From positions 1-64,000 of the forward strand of contig CAZNTE010000002.1 in assembly GCA_964575895.1 (NCBI GenBank): DNA of 64,000 nucleotides. The letters run 5' to 3'. The translations under genes were made by a program, and so were the position numbers. Origin of the DNA: Gudongella sp964575895 (GTDB lineage Bacteria; Bacillota; Clostridia; Tissierellales; Tissierellaceae). The notes under the pieces were generated by a model. It saw only the letters and a program-made list of their open reading frames with translations. It did no database searches and was not told where the DNA came from. Positions 7,247 to 16,191 of this stretch are shown here, in pieces (the first letter of the stretch is position 1; each line of letters begins with the position of its first letter).

Positions 7247-8695
7247 TTAGCCTCCTAGATGATTTTTTATAATATTATCAATAGATTCCGTTGTTATATC
7301 ACTAAAACAAAATGGACATTTTTCATTTTTAATTAAAATTTGCTTATACTTTTCCATTAAATTATAGATATTTTCTTTATTAGTTTTTAGTTCATTGTTT
7401 GATTTTTTTAATTCTACTTGTAAATACTTATAATTATTATTAATGTTATTAAGAATTTGTAATTTATTTAAATTATTTAGGCATTTATTTAAATCCTCAT
7501 CAATTTTTACAAATTGATCTATCTTATTTGTATAATCAGTTCCATTTTTAATTCTACTTCTTATATCCATTATGCTACTATTAAAACTGGATAATTTACT
7601 TAACAATATAGTATTTTCTTTACCAGAACTTATCTTGTCTTCATACGAGAGTATTGTATTGATCTTATCTAAACTAGTTGATATATTATATTGTTCCTTT
7701 TTAAAACTACTATATTTATTTGAGGACTTTTCTAAACTATAATGTTTAACAATTAGTTGATTTAACCTATAAAATAATTTATCTATTTTCTCTACATGTT
7801 GTAATTTATCATTTAAAATACTATAGTAGTTGTTTTCTGTTTTATATTTAGTAAATGCTAAATTTAATGTTTCTAGATTCTTAAACTTTAAGGTATTAAT
7901 TTCTAAATCCTTTATCTTTGACTCCAATAACTCTATACCCTTAAGTTTAGTTATTAAATTATGTGTAATATTCATTTGTTCTTTAATATCCAGGTACTTA
8001 TTTTTATTAGTTGATAAGGAGATTAAGATATCGTTCTTTTCCTTTATAATTAATTTAATCTCATTTAGTCTTATAAGCTTAATCTTTAACTCTTCTAGAT
8101 AATCATAATCTTTAATCTCGTTTTTCAGATTTTCTACCCTTTTTTCAGTATTCTTTCTGTTAGAATTAAGATTCTTCATGTCCTTTAGTACATCGGCTAG
8201 GGCATCATCAATTACATTTACACCAACAAGTCTACCAATGGCATTAGCTCTTACTGATGTCTTCTCAGATAATAGGAAGGGACCTTCTAATTGTTCACCA
8301 AGATTTATAGCTGATGATTCATCCCTATCAAGCAAAATCTTCTTAATATTTGTTATGTCAGTTATTTCTTCAGGAACATCTTTACCGAATCCTTCAAATC
8401 TCATTTCTTCTCCATCATTTTTTATTAAGAGATAACCATTTTTACTTCTTGTCCTATATCTTTGCAGAATAGTACCATCACTAATATGAATAGTCACACT
8501 GCAATTGGTTTCACCTTCTCTAATAAAAAAATCTCCTGATGGCTCATTGTATAGAACCCATTTCAATGCCCTAATAACAGCTGATTTGCCTGTATCTGAA
8601 GGACCTACAATAACATTTAACCCAGCTACAAAATCAACTTCGCTATATTTATGAGATTGAAAGTTTTCCAATATTAACCTTTTTATATATTTCAT
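7247..8695 (-). CDS. N-terminal half of a split Rad50/SbcC-like ATPase with zinc hook
   Basis: A 482-residue protein beginning like Rad50/SbcC: IKRLILENFQSHKYSEVDF, then Walker A GPSDTGKS (31-38). About 300 residues of coiled coil follow. A CPFC zinc-hook motif stands at about 460-463, only 19 residues from the C-terminus. There is no signature motif or Walker B, which lie in the 217-residue protein two genes downstream. A complete SbcC has both ATPase halves on one chain of about 1000 residues with the hook in the middle. The ORF is clean with its own ribosome site, so this is organisation rather than a frameshift. It follows the nuclease gene by 12 bp. Confidence 0.82.
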   Translation of the reverse strand: MKYIKRLILENFQSHKYSEVDFVAGLNVIVGPSDTGKSAVIRALKWVLYNEPSGDFFIREGETNCSVTIHISDGTILQRYRTRSKNGYLLIKNDGEEMRFEGFGKDVPEEITDITNIKKILLDRDESSAINLGEQLEGPFLLSEKTSVRANAIGRLVGVNVIDDALADVLKDMKNLNSNRKNTEKRVENLKNEIKDYDYLEELKIKLIRLNEIKLIIKEKNDILISLSTNKNKYLDIKEQMNITHNLITKLKGIELLESKIKDLEINTLKFKNLETLNLAFTKYKTENNYYSILNDKLQHVEKIDKLFYRLNQLIVKHYSLEKSSNKYSSFKKEQYNISTSLDKINTILSYEDKISSGKENTILLSKLSSFNSSIMDIRSRIKNGTDYTNKIDQFVKIDEDLNKCLNNLNKLQILNNINNNYKYLQVELKKSNNELKTNKENIYNLMEKYKQILIKNEKCPFCFSDITTESIDNIIKNHLGG

Positions 8696-8707
8696 AGTAT
8701 CACCAAA

Positions 8708-9673
8708 TTATTCTTTCATTTGAATTTGTGCAATTCTTCTCAAGGCTTCTTCCTTTACTTTTGAATCAACATTTTCAGATAATGCTACTTCTATCAATAA
8801 GTCATTGATATCCATTTTTTCAAAGTTTAAAGCAGAATCTATTGTTTGTTTAAATTCAAGGATTCTTTCACTTTTAAAAGTACTCTTTTCAATTTCTGTT
8901 CTATCTAATATTTCATCTCCTGGTAGTGCTGAAATAAGTTCTATCATGGAAATATTAATTTTATCATTTAATTCTATTAAACATACTTGAGGTATTCTTT
9001 CTATTTCTTTCAAACTATTTGTAACCCTAACAAGACTACCAGGATTAATAAAGTACTTACCATCTTTTTCAATAGTTTTAAAACCTGCATGGTAGTGTCC
9101 AGTTAATGTAATATCTGCATTCGTATTAATTATATCATCAACTAAAGTATAGGGTATTCCTTTAATGAATGGTCTATCAAGAAGCATACCATGTACAATA
9201 TGAATTGAAAAATCAACACTGCTATTAGTCTCTTTTAGAATATACTTATCAGGTGTTTCATCAACATCGTAGCTATAAGGAATTCCAGTTAGTTGAACCT
9301 TGATTCCGTCCTTAGTTAGAATTATAGGGGTTGATTCAGGGATAACTTCTAAAAAATCCAGGCTATTTAGTAGCCCAAGCATTGTTCTATCCAATGTTTG
9401 TGGATTATGACCAAAGATATCATGATTACCACTAACGATATAAATCGGTACCTTTATCTTCTTTAAAATGTTAGTAAATCGACTAACAACCGATATTGAT
9501 ATATCAGGTCTATCAAAGAGATCGCCACCATGAATTACATAATCTACATTTAGAGAAGTAATTAGATCATTTATTTCTTTGAACTTATTTTCTAATGAAA
9601 CTAAAAAGTCGTCCTTTCGATTCTTTGGATTTGTTCCTCTTATATGTGTATCAGTAAAAAATAGTATTTTCAA
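8708..9673 (-). CDS. SbcD/Mre11-like metallophosphoesterase (DNA repair nuclease)
   Basis: A 321-residue calcineurin-like phosphoesterase with all five motifs: ILFFTDTHI (N-terminus), VIHGGDLFDRP, VSGNHD, IVHG and TLTGHYHAG. These are the two-metal ligands of Mre11/SbcD, which nick and resect DNA ends together with Rad50/SbcC. A helical C-terminal extension of about 100 residues could be the capping and Rad50-binding part. The start is a TTG at 9673, 6-7 nt after AGGAGAG, because it gives the usual MKILFFTDTH beginning; an ATG at 9691 sits inside the recA terminator. It is the first gene of the split Rad50 cluster. Confidence 0.85.
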   Translation of the reverse strand: MKILFFTDTHIRGTNPKNRKDDFLVSLENKFKEINDLITSLNVDYVIHGGDLFDRPDISISVVSRFTNILKKIKVPIYIVSGNHDIFGHNPQTLDRTMLGLLNSLDFLEVIPESTPIILTKDGIKVQLTGIPYSYDVDETPDKYILKETNSSVDFSIHIVHGMLLDRPFIKGIPYTLVDDIINTNADITLTGHYHAGFKTIEKDGKYFINPGSLVRVTNSLKEIERIPQVCLIELNDKINISMIELISALPGDEILDRTEIEKSTFKSERILEFKQTIDSALNFEKMDINDLLIEVALSENVDSKVKEEALRRIAQIQMKE

Positions 9674-9691
9674 TATAATCTCTCCTAGCAT

Positions 9692-9715
9692 AAAACCTCC
9701 TATATAGGAGGTTTT
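9692..9715 (-). terminator. recA terminator
   Basis: A 24-bp perfect palindrome (AAAACCTCCTAT and its complement) lies 6-29 bp past the recA stop. It ends in TTTT followed by ATGC on the minus strand, so it is moderate. The nuclease gene has no clear promoter after it, which suggests read-through from recA. Confidence 0.7.
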
Positions 9716-9720
9716 ATATC

Positions 9721-10746
9721 TTATTCTTCAGAGTTAGTATTTTTTTCGTCTTTTATTAATCCATAATGTCTTCTTACAAGATTTTCAATTTCTGCATAGA
9801 TTTCTGGATTAGTTTTTAAGAATTCCTTAGAGTTTTCTCTTCCTTGACCAAGTTTTTGGTCATTGTAACTAAACCATGATCCAGCTTTATTTACAATACC
9901 TGCAGTAACTCCTGAATCTAATACACTACCTTCTCTAGAAATACCACCACCATACATTATATCAAATTCTGCTTGTTTAAAAGGTGGAGCTACTTTATTT
10001 TTCACTACTTTTACTCTTGTTCTATTTCCTACTATCTCATCACCTTGTTTAATGGAATCAATTCTTCGAACATCAAGTCTAACACTTGCATAGAATTTAA
10101 GAGCTCTACCACCACTTGTAGTTTCTGGATTTCCAAACATTATCCCTACTTTTTCTCTTAACTGATTTATAAATATACAAGTTGTATGAGATTTGCTTAT
10201 TGCTCCTGCTAATTTTCTTAAAGCCTGAGACATTAGTCTTGCTTGTAAACCAACATGACTATCCCCCATATCCCCTTCTATCTCTGCTCTTGGTACAAGA
10301 GCAGCAACTGAATCTATTACTATTACATCAACAGCTCCACTTCTAACTAAAGCCTCAGTTATTTCTAGAGCTTGTTCTCCAGTATCAGGTTGCGAAATAA
10401 TTAAATTTTCTATATCTACGCCTAGTTTTCTTGCATATCCAGGATCAAGAGCATGTTCAGCATCTATAAATGCTGCTATTCCACCATTTTTTTGAGCTTC
10501 TGCTATAACATGTAAAGCTATGGTTGTTTTTCCTGAGGATTCAGGTCCATATATTTCAACTATTCTACCTCTAGGTACTCCTCCGATTCCCAAAGCGATA
10601 TCCAAATCAATAGAACCAGTGGGTATAAAGTCTAGATCAATTTTAGAATTCTCTCCAAGTCTCATAATTGAGCCTTTTCCAAACTGTTTTTCAATTTGAT
10701 TCAATGCAATGTCTAATGCTTTTTTTCTCTCGTTAATATCAGCCAT
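9721..10746 (-). CDS. recA: recombinase RecA
   Basis: A 341-residue RecA that coats single-stranded DNA, drives strand exchange and triggers LexA cleavage. It starts with the family-typical MADINERKKALDIALNQIE. It carries Walker A GPESSGKTT, Walker B VIVIDSVAALVP, the L1/L2 loop region around MFGNPETTSGGRALKFYAS, and an acidic C-terminus. Length is normal. The promoter region has a LexA box, and a hairpin sits between the ribosome site and the ATG. It lies downstream of cinA but on its own promoter. Confidence 0.98.
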   Translation of the reverse strand: MADINERKKALDIALNQIEKQFGKGSIMRLGENSKIDLDFIPTGSIDLDIALGIGGVPRGRIVEIYGPESSGKTTIALHVIAEAQKNGGIAAFIDAEHALDPGYARKLGVDIENLIISQPDTGEQALEITEALVRSGAVDVIVIDSVAALVPRAEIEGDMGDSHVGLQARLMSQALRKLAGAISKSHTTCIFINQLREKVGIMFGNPETTSGGRALKFYASVRLDVRRIDSIKQGDEIVGNRTRVKVVKNKVAPPFKQAEFDIMYGGGISREGSVLDSGVTAGIVNKAGSWFSYNDQKLGQGRENSKEFLKTNPEIYAEIENLVRRHYGLIKDEKNTNSEE

Positions 10747-10750
10747 GTCT

Positions 10751-10767
10751 ATCCAGGTAACCTGGAT
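10751..10767 (-). repeat. hairpin between recA ribosome site and start codon
   Basis: ATCCAGG and CCTGGAT (7-bp perfect stem, 3-nt loop) lie between the Shine-Dalgarno AAAGGGGTG (10777-10769) and the ATG at 10746. Unfolded, the spacing is about 22 nt, too long for initiation. Folded, it drops to about 5 nt. Confidence 0.75.
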
Positions 10768-10783
10768 TCACCCCTTTCTTGTT

Positions 10784-10806
10784 CGAACATTAGTTCACTA
10801 ATTATA
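10784..10806 (-). promoter_or_regulatory. recA promoter -10 and LexA box
   Basis: A TATAAT at 10806-10801 (minus strand) is followed 3 bp later by a LexA operator at 10784-10797 reading CGAACATTAGTTCA on the plus strand, one mismatch from CGAAC-N4-GTTCG. The -35 is weak (TTAGGT at 17 bp). The operator covers the likely transcription start, so LexA repression of recA is expected. Confidence 0.75.
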
Positions 10807-10825
10807 TGTTACACTAATACTAAAC

Positions 10826-12058
10826 CTAAGTCAACTTATAATTCAAAAAATTATAAAGGTTTCCAAGAGCAAAGTTTGTAGCTCTTTCCTGGATTATTTC
10901 CCTATCTCCTGAGAATATTCTCTTATATACCATGTGCTTTTCTTTATTAGCTACGCAGACATAAATTAATCCAACGGGGGTATCTCCCATACTAGTTGGT
11001 CCTGCATTACCTGTAGTAGAAACAACTATATCAGAAGAGGAAATTCTTAATAGTCCCTTGGCCATTTCTATTGCTATTTCTTCACTAACAGCACCATGAG
11101 TTTCTAGAGTGTCTTTGTCAACGCCTAATTCATCTATTTTAGAATTGTTTGAATAGGTTATAAGGCCTCTATCAAATGTATTTGATGCACCTGGCACATT
11201 TGTCAATCTAGCAGACAAGTTACCTCCTGTACATGACTCTGCAACTGAGATTTTAAGTTCATTTTTAATTAACTGATTAATAACTACATCTTCTACACTT
11301 ACATTGTCAAATCCATATATGTAATTGCCAACTTTTGATTCTATCTTTTCTATAATAATTTTACTTCTATCATCTAAGTAATCCTTATCTAGACTTTTAC
11401 CAATTACTTTGATCTCAACACAACCTCTAGAAGCATATGTGGAAACACTGAATCCATCAATGTCTATATTTAATTCTTTAAGGTCAGTTTCTAGCTGTGA
11501 CTCTCCGATCCCAATGGTATTAATGGACTTTACATAAATATTATAGTCGTCCTTTATTAGATCAACAACATAATTGTCAAACATAGGAATCATTTCCCTT
11601 GGTGGTCCAGGCATCATAATAATTTTTTTGCCATCATTCTCAATGTATATTCCTGGAGCTGTACCCTTGGGATTAGTAATGAAATGGGAACCAACAGGTT
11701 TCATAGCTTGTTTTAGGTTATTGGAAGTCATTTCTCTTTGAGAGTAGCTAAAGAAATACTTTAGATTATCTTCCATCTTATGATCAGATTCCATGGACAA
11801 ACCTAGTGCGCTTGCTATTGCTTCTTTTGACAGATCATCATCAGTTGGACCAAGTCCACCTGTTGTTATAACTATATCTACTCTACTAGTAGCATTCTCG
11901 ATTACTTCTTTTAGCCTGTTGAAATCATCATCAACTGAAGTATGATAAAGAGTTTCAACTCCTATTTCTGCTAATCTCTTTGATATATATTGAGTATTTG
12001 AGTTTACTATACTCCCTAATATTATTTCAGTACCGATAGTTACTATTTCTGCCCTCAT
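10826..12058 (-). CDS. cinA: CinA-type competence/damage-inducible protein
   Basis: A 410-residue two-domain protein. The N-terminal MoCF-like domain (about 1-170) has the ADP-ribose pyrophosphatase-type region with TTGGLGPTDDD. The C-terminal PncC domain (about 255-405) has the nicotinamide-nucleotide amidase motif SVAESCTGGNLSARLT. It probably recycles NMN or damaged pyridine nucleotides. The cinA-recA order is conserved in many Bacillota. It follows pgsA by 10 bp, so it belongs to the ftsK-rimO-pgsA-cinA unit. Confidence 0.93.
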   Translation of the reverse strand: MRAEIVTIGTEIILGSIVNSNTQYISKRLAEIGVETLYHTSVDDDFNRLKEVIENATSRVDIVITTGGLGPTDDDLSKEAIASALGLSMESDHKMEDNLKYFFSYSQREMTSNNLKQAMKPVGSHFITNPKGTAPGIYIENDGKKIIMMPGPPREMIPMFDNYVVDLIKDDYNIYVKSINTIGIGESQLETDLKELNIDIDGFSVSTYASRGCVEIKVIGKSLDKDYLDDRSKIIIEKIESKVGNYIYGFDNVSVEDVVINQLIKNELKISVAESCTGGNLSARLTNVPGASNTFDRGLITYSNNSKIDELGVDKDTLETHGAVSEEIAIEMAKGLLRISSSDIVVSTTGNAGPTSMGDTPVGLIYVCVANKEKHMVYKRIFSGDREIIQERATNFALGNLYNFLNYKLT

Positions 12059-12068
12059 TTTATTCTCC

Positions 12069-12614
12069 TTAAATATCTTCTAATTTTAAAGTATCTAAAT
12101 TCTTGTAAATATAATCCACTCCGGAAATGATTGTGAAAATCAGAGCCAAGTATAAAGTTATCATATCCATTGGTATGTTGATATAACTAAAGGGGAAGTT
12201 GTTTAATAGCAATAAAATTATTGAAACTAATTGGGTAATGGTTTTAATTTTACCCCAAGAACTAGCCGCTATTGTGACCCCTTCAGATGCAGCTATTACC
12301 CGAAAACCTGTTATGGTAAATTCCCTAGCAATAATGACAATTACTATCCAGGATGGTATTTTACCTACACCTACTAAAAGTATTAAGGCAGCTGATGTAA
12401 GTACCTTATCTGCTAGTGGATCAGCAAATTTACCGAAATTAGTAACAAGTTTTTGGCTTCTAGCGATATATCCATCAACACTATCTGTTATGGCAGCAAA
12501 AATAAAAATAACTGCTGCAAAGTAGGTACTATATGGAATATCTAAATTGAAAACTACAATAAAAACTGGAACTAGTAATACTCTTAATAGAGTAATTTTA
12601 TTGGGTAGGTTCAT
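12069..12614 (-). CDS. pgsA: CDP-diacylglycerol--glycerol-3-phosphate 3-phosphatidyltransferase
   Basis: A 181-residue integral membrane enzyme making phosphatidylglycerol phosphate, the first committed step to phosphatidylglycerol and cardiolipin. The CDP-alcohol phosphatidyltransferase signature is spread over TDSVDGYIAR and FGKFADPLADK, with the required aspartates. Several hydrophobic helices surround it. It overlaps rimO by 17 nt, giving translational coupling, and precedes cinA as in Bacillus. Confidence 0.95.
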   Translation of the reverse strand: MNLPNKITLLRVLLVPVFIVVFNLDIPYSTYFAAVIFIFAAITDSVDGYIARSQKLVTNFGKFADPLADKVLTSAALILLVGVGKIPSWIVIVIIAREFTITGFRVIAASEGVTIAASSWGKIKTITQLVSIILLLLNNFPFSYINIPMDMITLYLALIFTIISGVDYIYKNLDTLKLEDI

Positions 12615-13935
12615 TTGTTAACTCTCCTAACAAGTCATATTCTAAGTACTCAGTGATCTTTACCTTAACTATATCTCCAATCTCTAAATCTTCACTACTA
12701 TTAACATAGACCACTCCATCAATTTCAGGTGCGTCCATAAAACTTCTACCTACATATAGGTTTTCCTCAGCAAATTCTTCAATCATAACATGATATACAT
12801 TTCCAAGTTTGTTGCTCATTAGATTTTCAGAAATTTTTAACTGTAATTCCATTATTGCATCTCTTCTTTTGTCTTTCACTTCTTCATCCACTTGATTTGG
12901 CAAACTATATGCTGGTGTGTTTTCTTCTCTTGAATAAGTAAAAACGCCAAGTTTATCAAATTTAACCTCTTTAATAAAATCATAAAGCTCATTGTAATCT
13001 GATTCAGTTTCACCTGGGAAACCAACTATAAATGTTGTTCTTATTACCATCTCTGGGATCTTATCTCTCAACTTGGTAATTATACCCTTAATTGCCTCCT
13101 TGGAAGTTCTTCTATTCATTAGTTTCAGAACATTATCAGATGCATGTTGCAATGGCATATCAACGTATTTAGCAATCTTGTTGTTGTTTTTGATAGTATC
13201 GATTAACTTATCATCTATATTATCAGGATATAGATACAAGAGTCTAATTAAATAAAGACCTTCGATCTTAGACATTTCATCTAATAGTTTATACAAGGAA
13301 AACTCTCCATATAAGTCAATCCCATAGTCAGATGTATTTTGAGCGATGATAATGATTTCCTTTACACCATCTTCTACTAGATTATTTGCTTCTGTTAAAA
13401 TGTCTTCCATTTTCCTACTTCTATGTTTACCTCTAAGTTGAGGTATAATACAGTAAGTACAAAGATTATCGCATCCTTCAGATATTCTTAAATAGGCTAA
13501 TGGAGAATTTACTTCCCTTTTTACTCCTTCTAGATATTCATTATCAATATTGTTTATTTCTATGATCTTATTCTTCTTGTCTAAATTGTTGAGAATATCA
13601 TTTAAATCTTTTATATTTCCAGTACCCATAATTGCATCAACTTCAGGTATCTCTTCAATCAACTCATTTGAATATCTCTGGGCTAAACAACCAGCAAGTA
13701 TTAAATGTTTGCAATTCCCTTCTACCTTATACTGAGCCATTTCAATGATTGTATCTATAGATTCCTCTTTGGCTGCTTCTATGAATCCACAGGTATTAAC
13801 TATAATTACATCAGCTTCTTCTAATTCACTGGTATAGGTAAAAAAATCTCTATCCATTACACTTTGCATTATTTCAGAGTCTACTTCATTCTTTGAGCAA
13901 CCTAAAGTTATTATGCTAACATTTTTCTTATTCAT
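12598..13935 (-). CDS. rimO: ribosomal protein S12 methylthiotransferase
   Basis: A 445-residue radical SAM methylthiotransferase that modifies an Asp of S12. It has an N-terminal MTTase domain with conserved cysteines (ITLGCSKNEVDSE, NTCGF, AGCLAQRY), the radical SAM cluster EGCDNLCTYCIIPQLRGKHRS, and a C-terminal TRAM domain (about 375-440). The length and the SKNEVD motif favour RimO over MiaB. It lies between ftsK (10 bp gap) and pgsA (overlap). Confidence 0.95.
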   Translation of the reverse strand: MNKKNVSIITLGCSKNEVDSEIMQSVMDRDFFTYTSELEEADVIIVNTCGFIEAAKEESIDTIIEMAQYKVEGNCKHLILAGCLAQRYSNELIEEIPEVDAIMGTGNIKDLNDILNNLDKKNKIIEINNIDNEYLEGVKREVNSPLAYLRISEGCDNLCTYCIIPQLRGKHRSRKMEDILTEANNLVEDGVKEIIIIAQNTSDYGIDLYGEFSLYKLLDEMSKIEGLYLIRLLYLYPDNIDDKLIDTIKNNNKIAKYVDMPLQHASDNVLKLMNRRTSKEAIKGIITKLRDKIPEMVIRTTFIVGFPGETESDYNELYDFIKEVKFDKLGVFTYSREENTPAYSLPNQVDEEVKDKRRDAIMELQLKISENLMSNKLGNVYHVMIEEFAEENLYVGRSFMDAPEIDGVVYVNSSEDLEIGDIVKVKITEYLEYDLLGELTNEPTQ

Positions 13936-13945
13936 TAACCTTCTC

Positions 13946-16177
13946 CTAATCTTCTAAGTCTTCTTCTGATATTAACACTTTTCTTGGCTTACTTCCTTCA
14001 AATCCACCAACGATACCTCTAACTTCCATTTCATCTATCATTCTAGCAGCTCTAGAATAGCCTACCTTGAGTTTTCTTTGTAATAATGATATGGAGGCAA
14101 CACCTTCATTAAGAACGATTCTTATAGCGTCTTGTAAGAGCTCATCAGAATCATCAAAGTCTGCCTGTTTTGCATTTTGAACTACATCGATTATTTCCTC
14201 ATCATACTGAGTTACATTTTGATTTTGTAAGAATTCAACAACTTTTTCCACTTCCTTATTAGAAATGAAAGCACCTTGTAATCTCACTGGCTTGGAATAA
14301 CTTGAAGGGTAAAATAGCATATCCCCCTGTCCAAGTAATTTTTCTGCCCCAGACATATCTAGTATAGTTCTTGAGTCAACTTGGGATGAAACAGCAAAAC
14401 TTATTCTGGATGGAATGTTTGCCTTAATAGTTCCAGTAATAACATCAACTGATGGTCTTTGAGTTGCTACAATTAAATACATACCTGCTGCTCTTGCCAT
14501 TTGTGCCAATCTTGCTATATAATCTTCAATTTCTTGAGCAGCTACCATCATTAAGTCTGCCAACTCATCTATTATTATTACAACCTTAGGTAGTTTTTCT
14601 TCATCATTAGTGTGTTTCTCATTAAATGATTTAATATCTCTAACATTATTTTGTGCAAATAATTTATATCTTCTTTCCATCTCCCCCACTGCCCAGTTTA
14701 GAGCAAAAGCTGCTTTCTTTGGATCAGTTACTACTGGTATTAATAAATGGGGTATTCCATTGTATACACTTAGTTCCACGACCTTAGGGTCTATTAAAAG
14801 TAACTTTACATCCTCGGGAGAACTTTTATATAGTAAGGACATAATAATTGTATTGATGCAGACACTCTTACCAGAACCAGTAGCCCCTGCAATAAGTAGA
14901 TGGGGCATTTTATCTATGGAAGAAACGATGACTTTACCTGTAATATCCTTACCCAGGACCAAAGGAATATCTGAATCAGAATCACCAAACTCCTTGGATG
15001 TTATTAAATCTTTAAAAAATACAGTATCTTTTGTTTTATTTGGCACTTCAATTCCCACAGCTGCCTTACCTGGTATAGGTGCTTCAATCCTAATATCTGA
15101 TGAAGCTAAACTCAAGGAAATATTATCAGATAAAGAAACAATTCTACTAAGTTTAATACCTGGTGCTGGGGAGAGCTCATAACAAGTTATAGTTGGACCA
15201 ACGTTGATGTGGGATACGGTGGCATCAATTCCAAAATTCTTCATGGTCTCTTCGATTATTCTAGCATTATTCAATATTTCTTTTCTATTATTAGTATCAG
15301 TTCTTCCTAAAGGTGAAGCTAGAAAACTTAAAGGTGGAATTTTATAAATTATTTTCTTATTTAAAACTTGCTTTTCTTTTATTTCAGACTCTATTTTTAC
15401 AGTTTCTTTTTCAACTTGAGCTTTAGGTATTTTTTCTACTTTTTTAGGTGCTTCATCTTGGGTAGATTCCTTTTCATGAGGCTTGATTTGTTTTTCTTCT
15501 TCTTTTGAGTTAGAAGATCTACTATAGTCAGAAATCTTTATTACCTCACCTGATTCAAGGGTTGGTCTTTCTTTTCTTAAAGGTTCTAAAATTTCACTTT
15601 CCTTCTTTAATTTTGGTGTTGCTGCCATAGCCTTATTAAATACTTCTTTAACAGTGAGGTTTGTAATTATAAGCAAACTTACTGTGATTATTATACCTAG
15701 AACTAAGTAAGTCCCTATTGAACCAAATAATCTATAGAAGAAAAATCCAAAGAATGCTCCAATGACTCCTCCTCCTCTATTTGATGAAGAAAATTCTATA
15801 GACTGCCTTATTCTTTCAAATAAGCCAGCATCAGCAGTATTAATTCCATCAAGTACAATCAGAAAACTGATGAATATTGCTGTTAAAGCTAAAATGATTC
15901 TTAACTGTATTTTTTCAAATCTTTCCAATAGCAGAACAATACCAGAACCAATTATAAATAATGGTAAAATATAAGCCCCAAATCCTATGGTAGTAAAAGT
16001 TGTACTATTTAAAATTCTACCAACTAAACCCATTCTAGCACTAAACAAACTAATCAATGTAATAAAGCCAATTCCAAGAACAACAATACCTAGTATATCG
16101 GTATTCAGGTTGCTTATCTTGTTCTGTTTTTTATTCTGTCTAATTGTTGTTTTTTTTGTATCCTTTTTCTTCTTCAC
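13946..16177 (-). CDS. ftsK: FtsK/SpoIIIE DNA translocase
   Basis: A 743-residue septal DNA pump. Four membrane helices lie in about residues 25-180, then a charged linker (about 195-275), then the RecA-like motor with Walker A IAGATGSGKSVCINTI and Walker B VVIIDELADLMM. A winged-helix gamma domain (about 680-740, YSRAARMIDEMEVRGIVG) reads DNA orientation signals. It clears chromosomes from the septum and may act with the Xer recombinase at 631-1596. Whether it is a sporulation SpoIIIE cannot be told; no sporulation gene is seen in the window. Confidence 0.95.
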   Translation of the reverse strand: MKKKKDTKKTTIRQNKKQNKISNLNTDILGIVVLGIGFITLISLFSARMGLVGRILNSTTFTTIGFGAYILPLFIIGSGIVLLLERFEKIQLRIILALTAIFISFLIVLDGINTADAGLFERIRQSIEFSSSNRGGGVIGAFFGFFFYRLFGSIGTYLVLGIIITVSLLIITNLTVKEVFNKAMAATPKLKKESEILEPLRKERPTLESGEVIKISDYSRSSNSKEEEKQIKPHEKESTQDEAPKKVEKIPKAQVEKETVKIESEIKEKQVLNKKIIYKIPPLSFLASPLGRTDTNNRKEILNNARIIEETMKNFGIDATVSHINVGPTITCYELSPAPGIKLSRIVSLSDNISLSLASSDIRIEAPIPGKAAVGIEVPNKTKDTVFFKDLITSKEFGDSDSDIPLVLGKDITGKVIVSSIDKMPHLLIAGATGSGKSVCINTIIMSLLYKSSPEDVKLLLIDPKVVELSVYNGIPHLLIPVVTDPKKAAFALNWAVGEMERRYKLFAQNNVRDIKSFNEKHTNDEEKLPKVVIIIDELADLMMVAAQEIEDYIARLAQMARAAGMYLIVATQRPSVDVITGTIKANIPSRISFAVSSQVDSRTILDMSGAEKLLGQGDMLFYPSSYSKPVRLQGAFISNKEVEKVVEFLQNQNVTQYDEEIIDVVQNAKQADFDDSDELLQDAIRIVLNEGVASISLLQRKLKVGYSRAARMIDEMEVRGIVGGFEGSKPRKVLISEEDLED

Positions 16178-16191
16178 TTAGTTCACCTCTT

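Noticed and set aside
7247..8695. frameshifted or truncated sbcC pseudogene
   Set aside because: The gene ends in a normal stop after a zinc hook, is followed at 4 bp by a gene whose ribosome site lies in its tail, and the other ATPase half is intact with its own start.
14610..15182. 190-codon open frame on the plus strand
   Set aside because: It lies antisense inside ftsK, whose motifs are complete; the frame has no ribosome site or recognisable domain.
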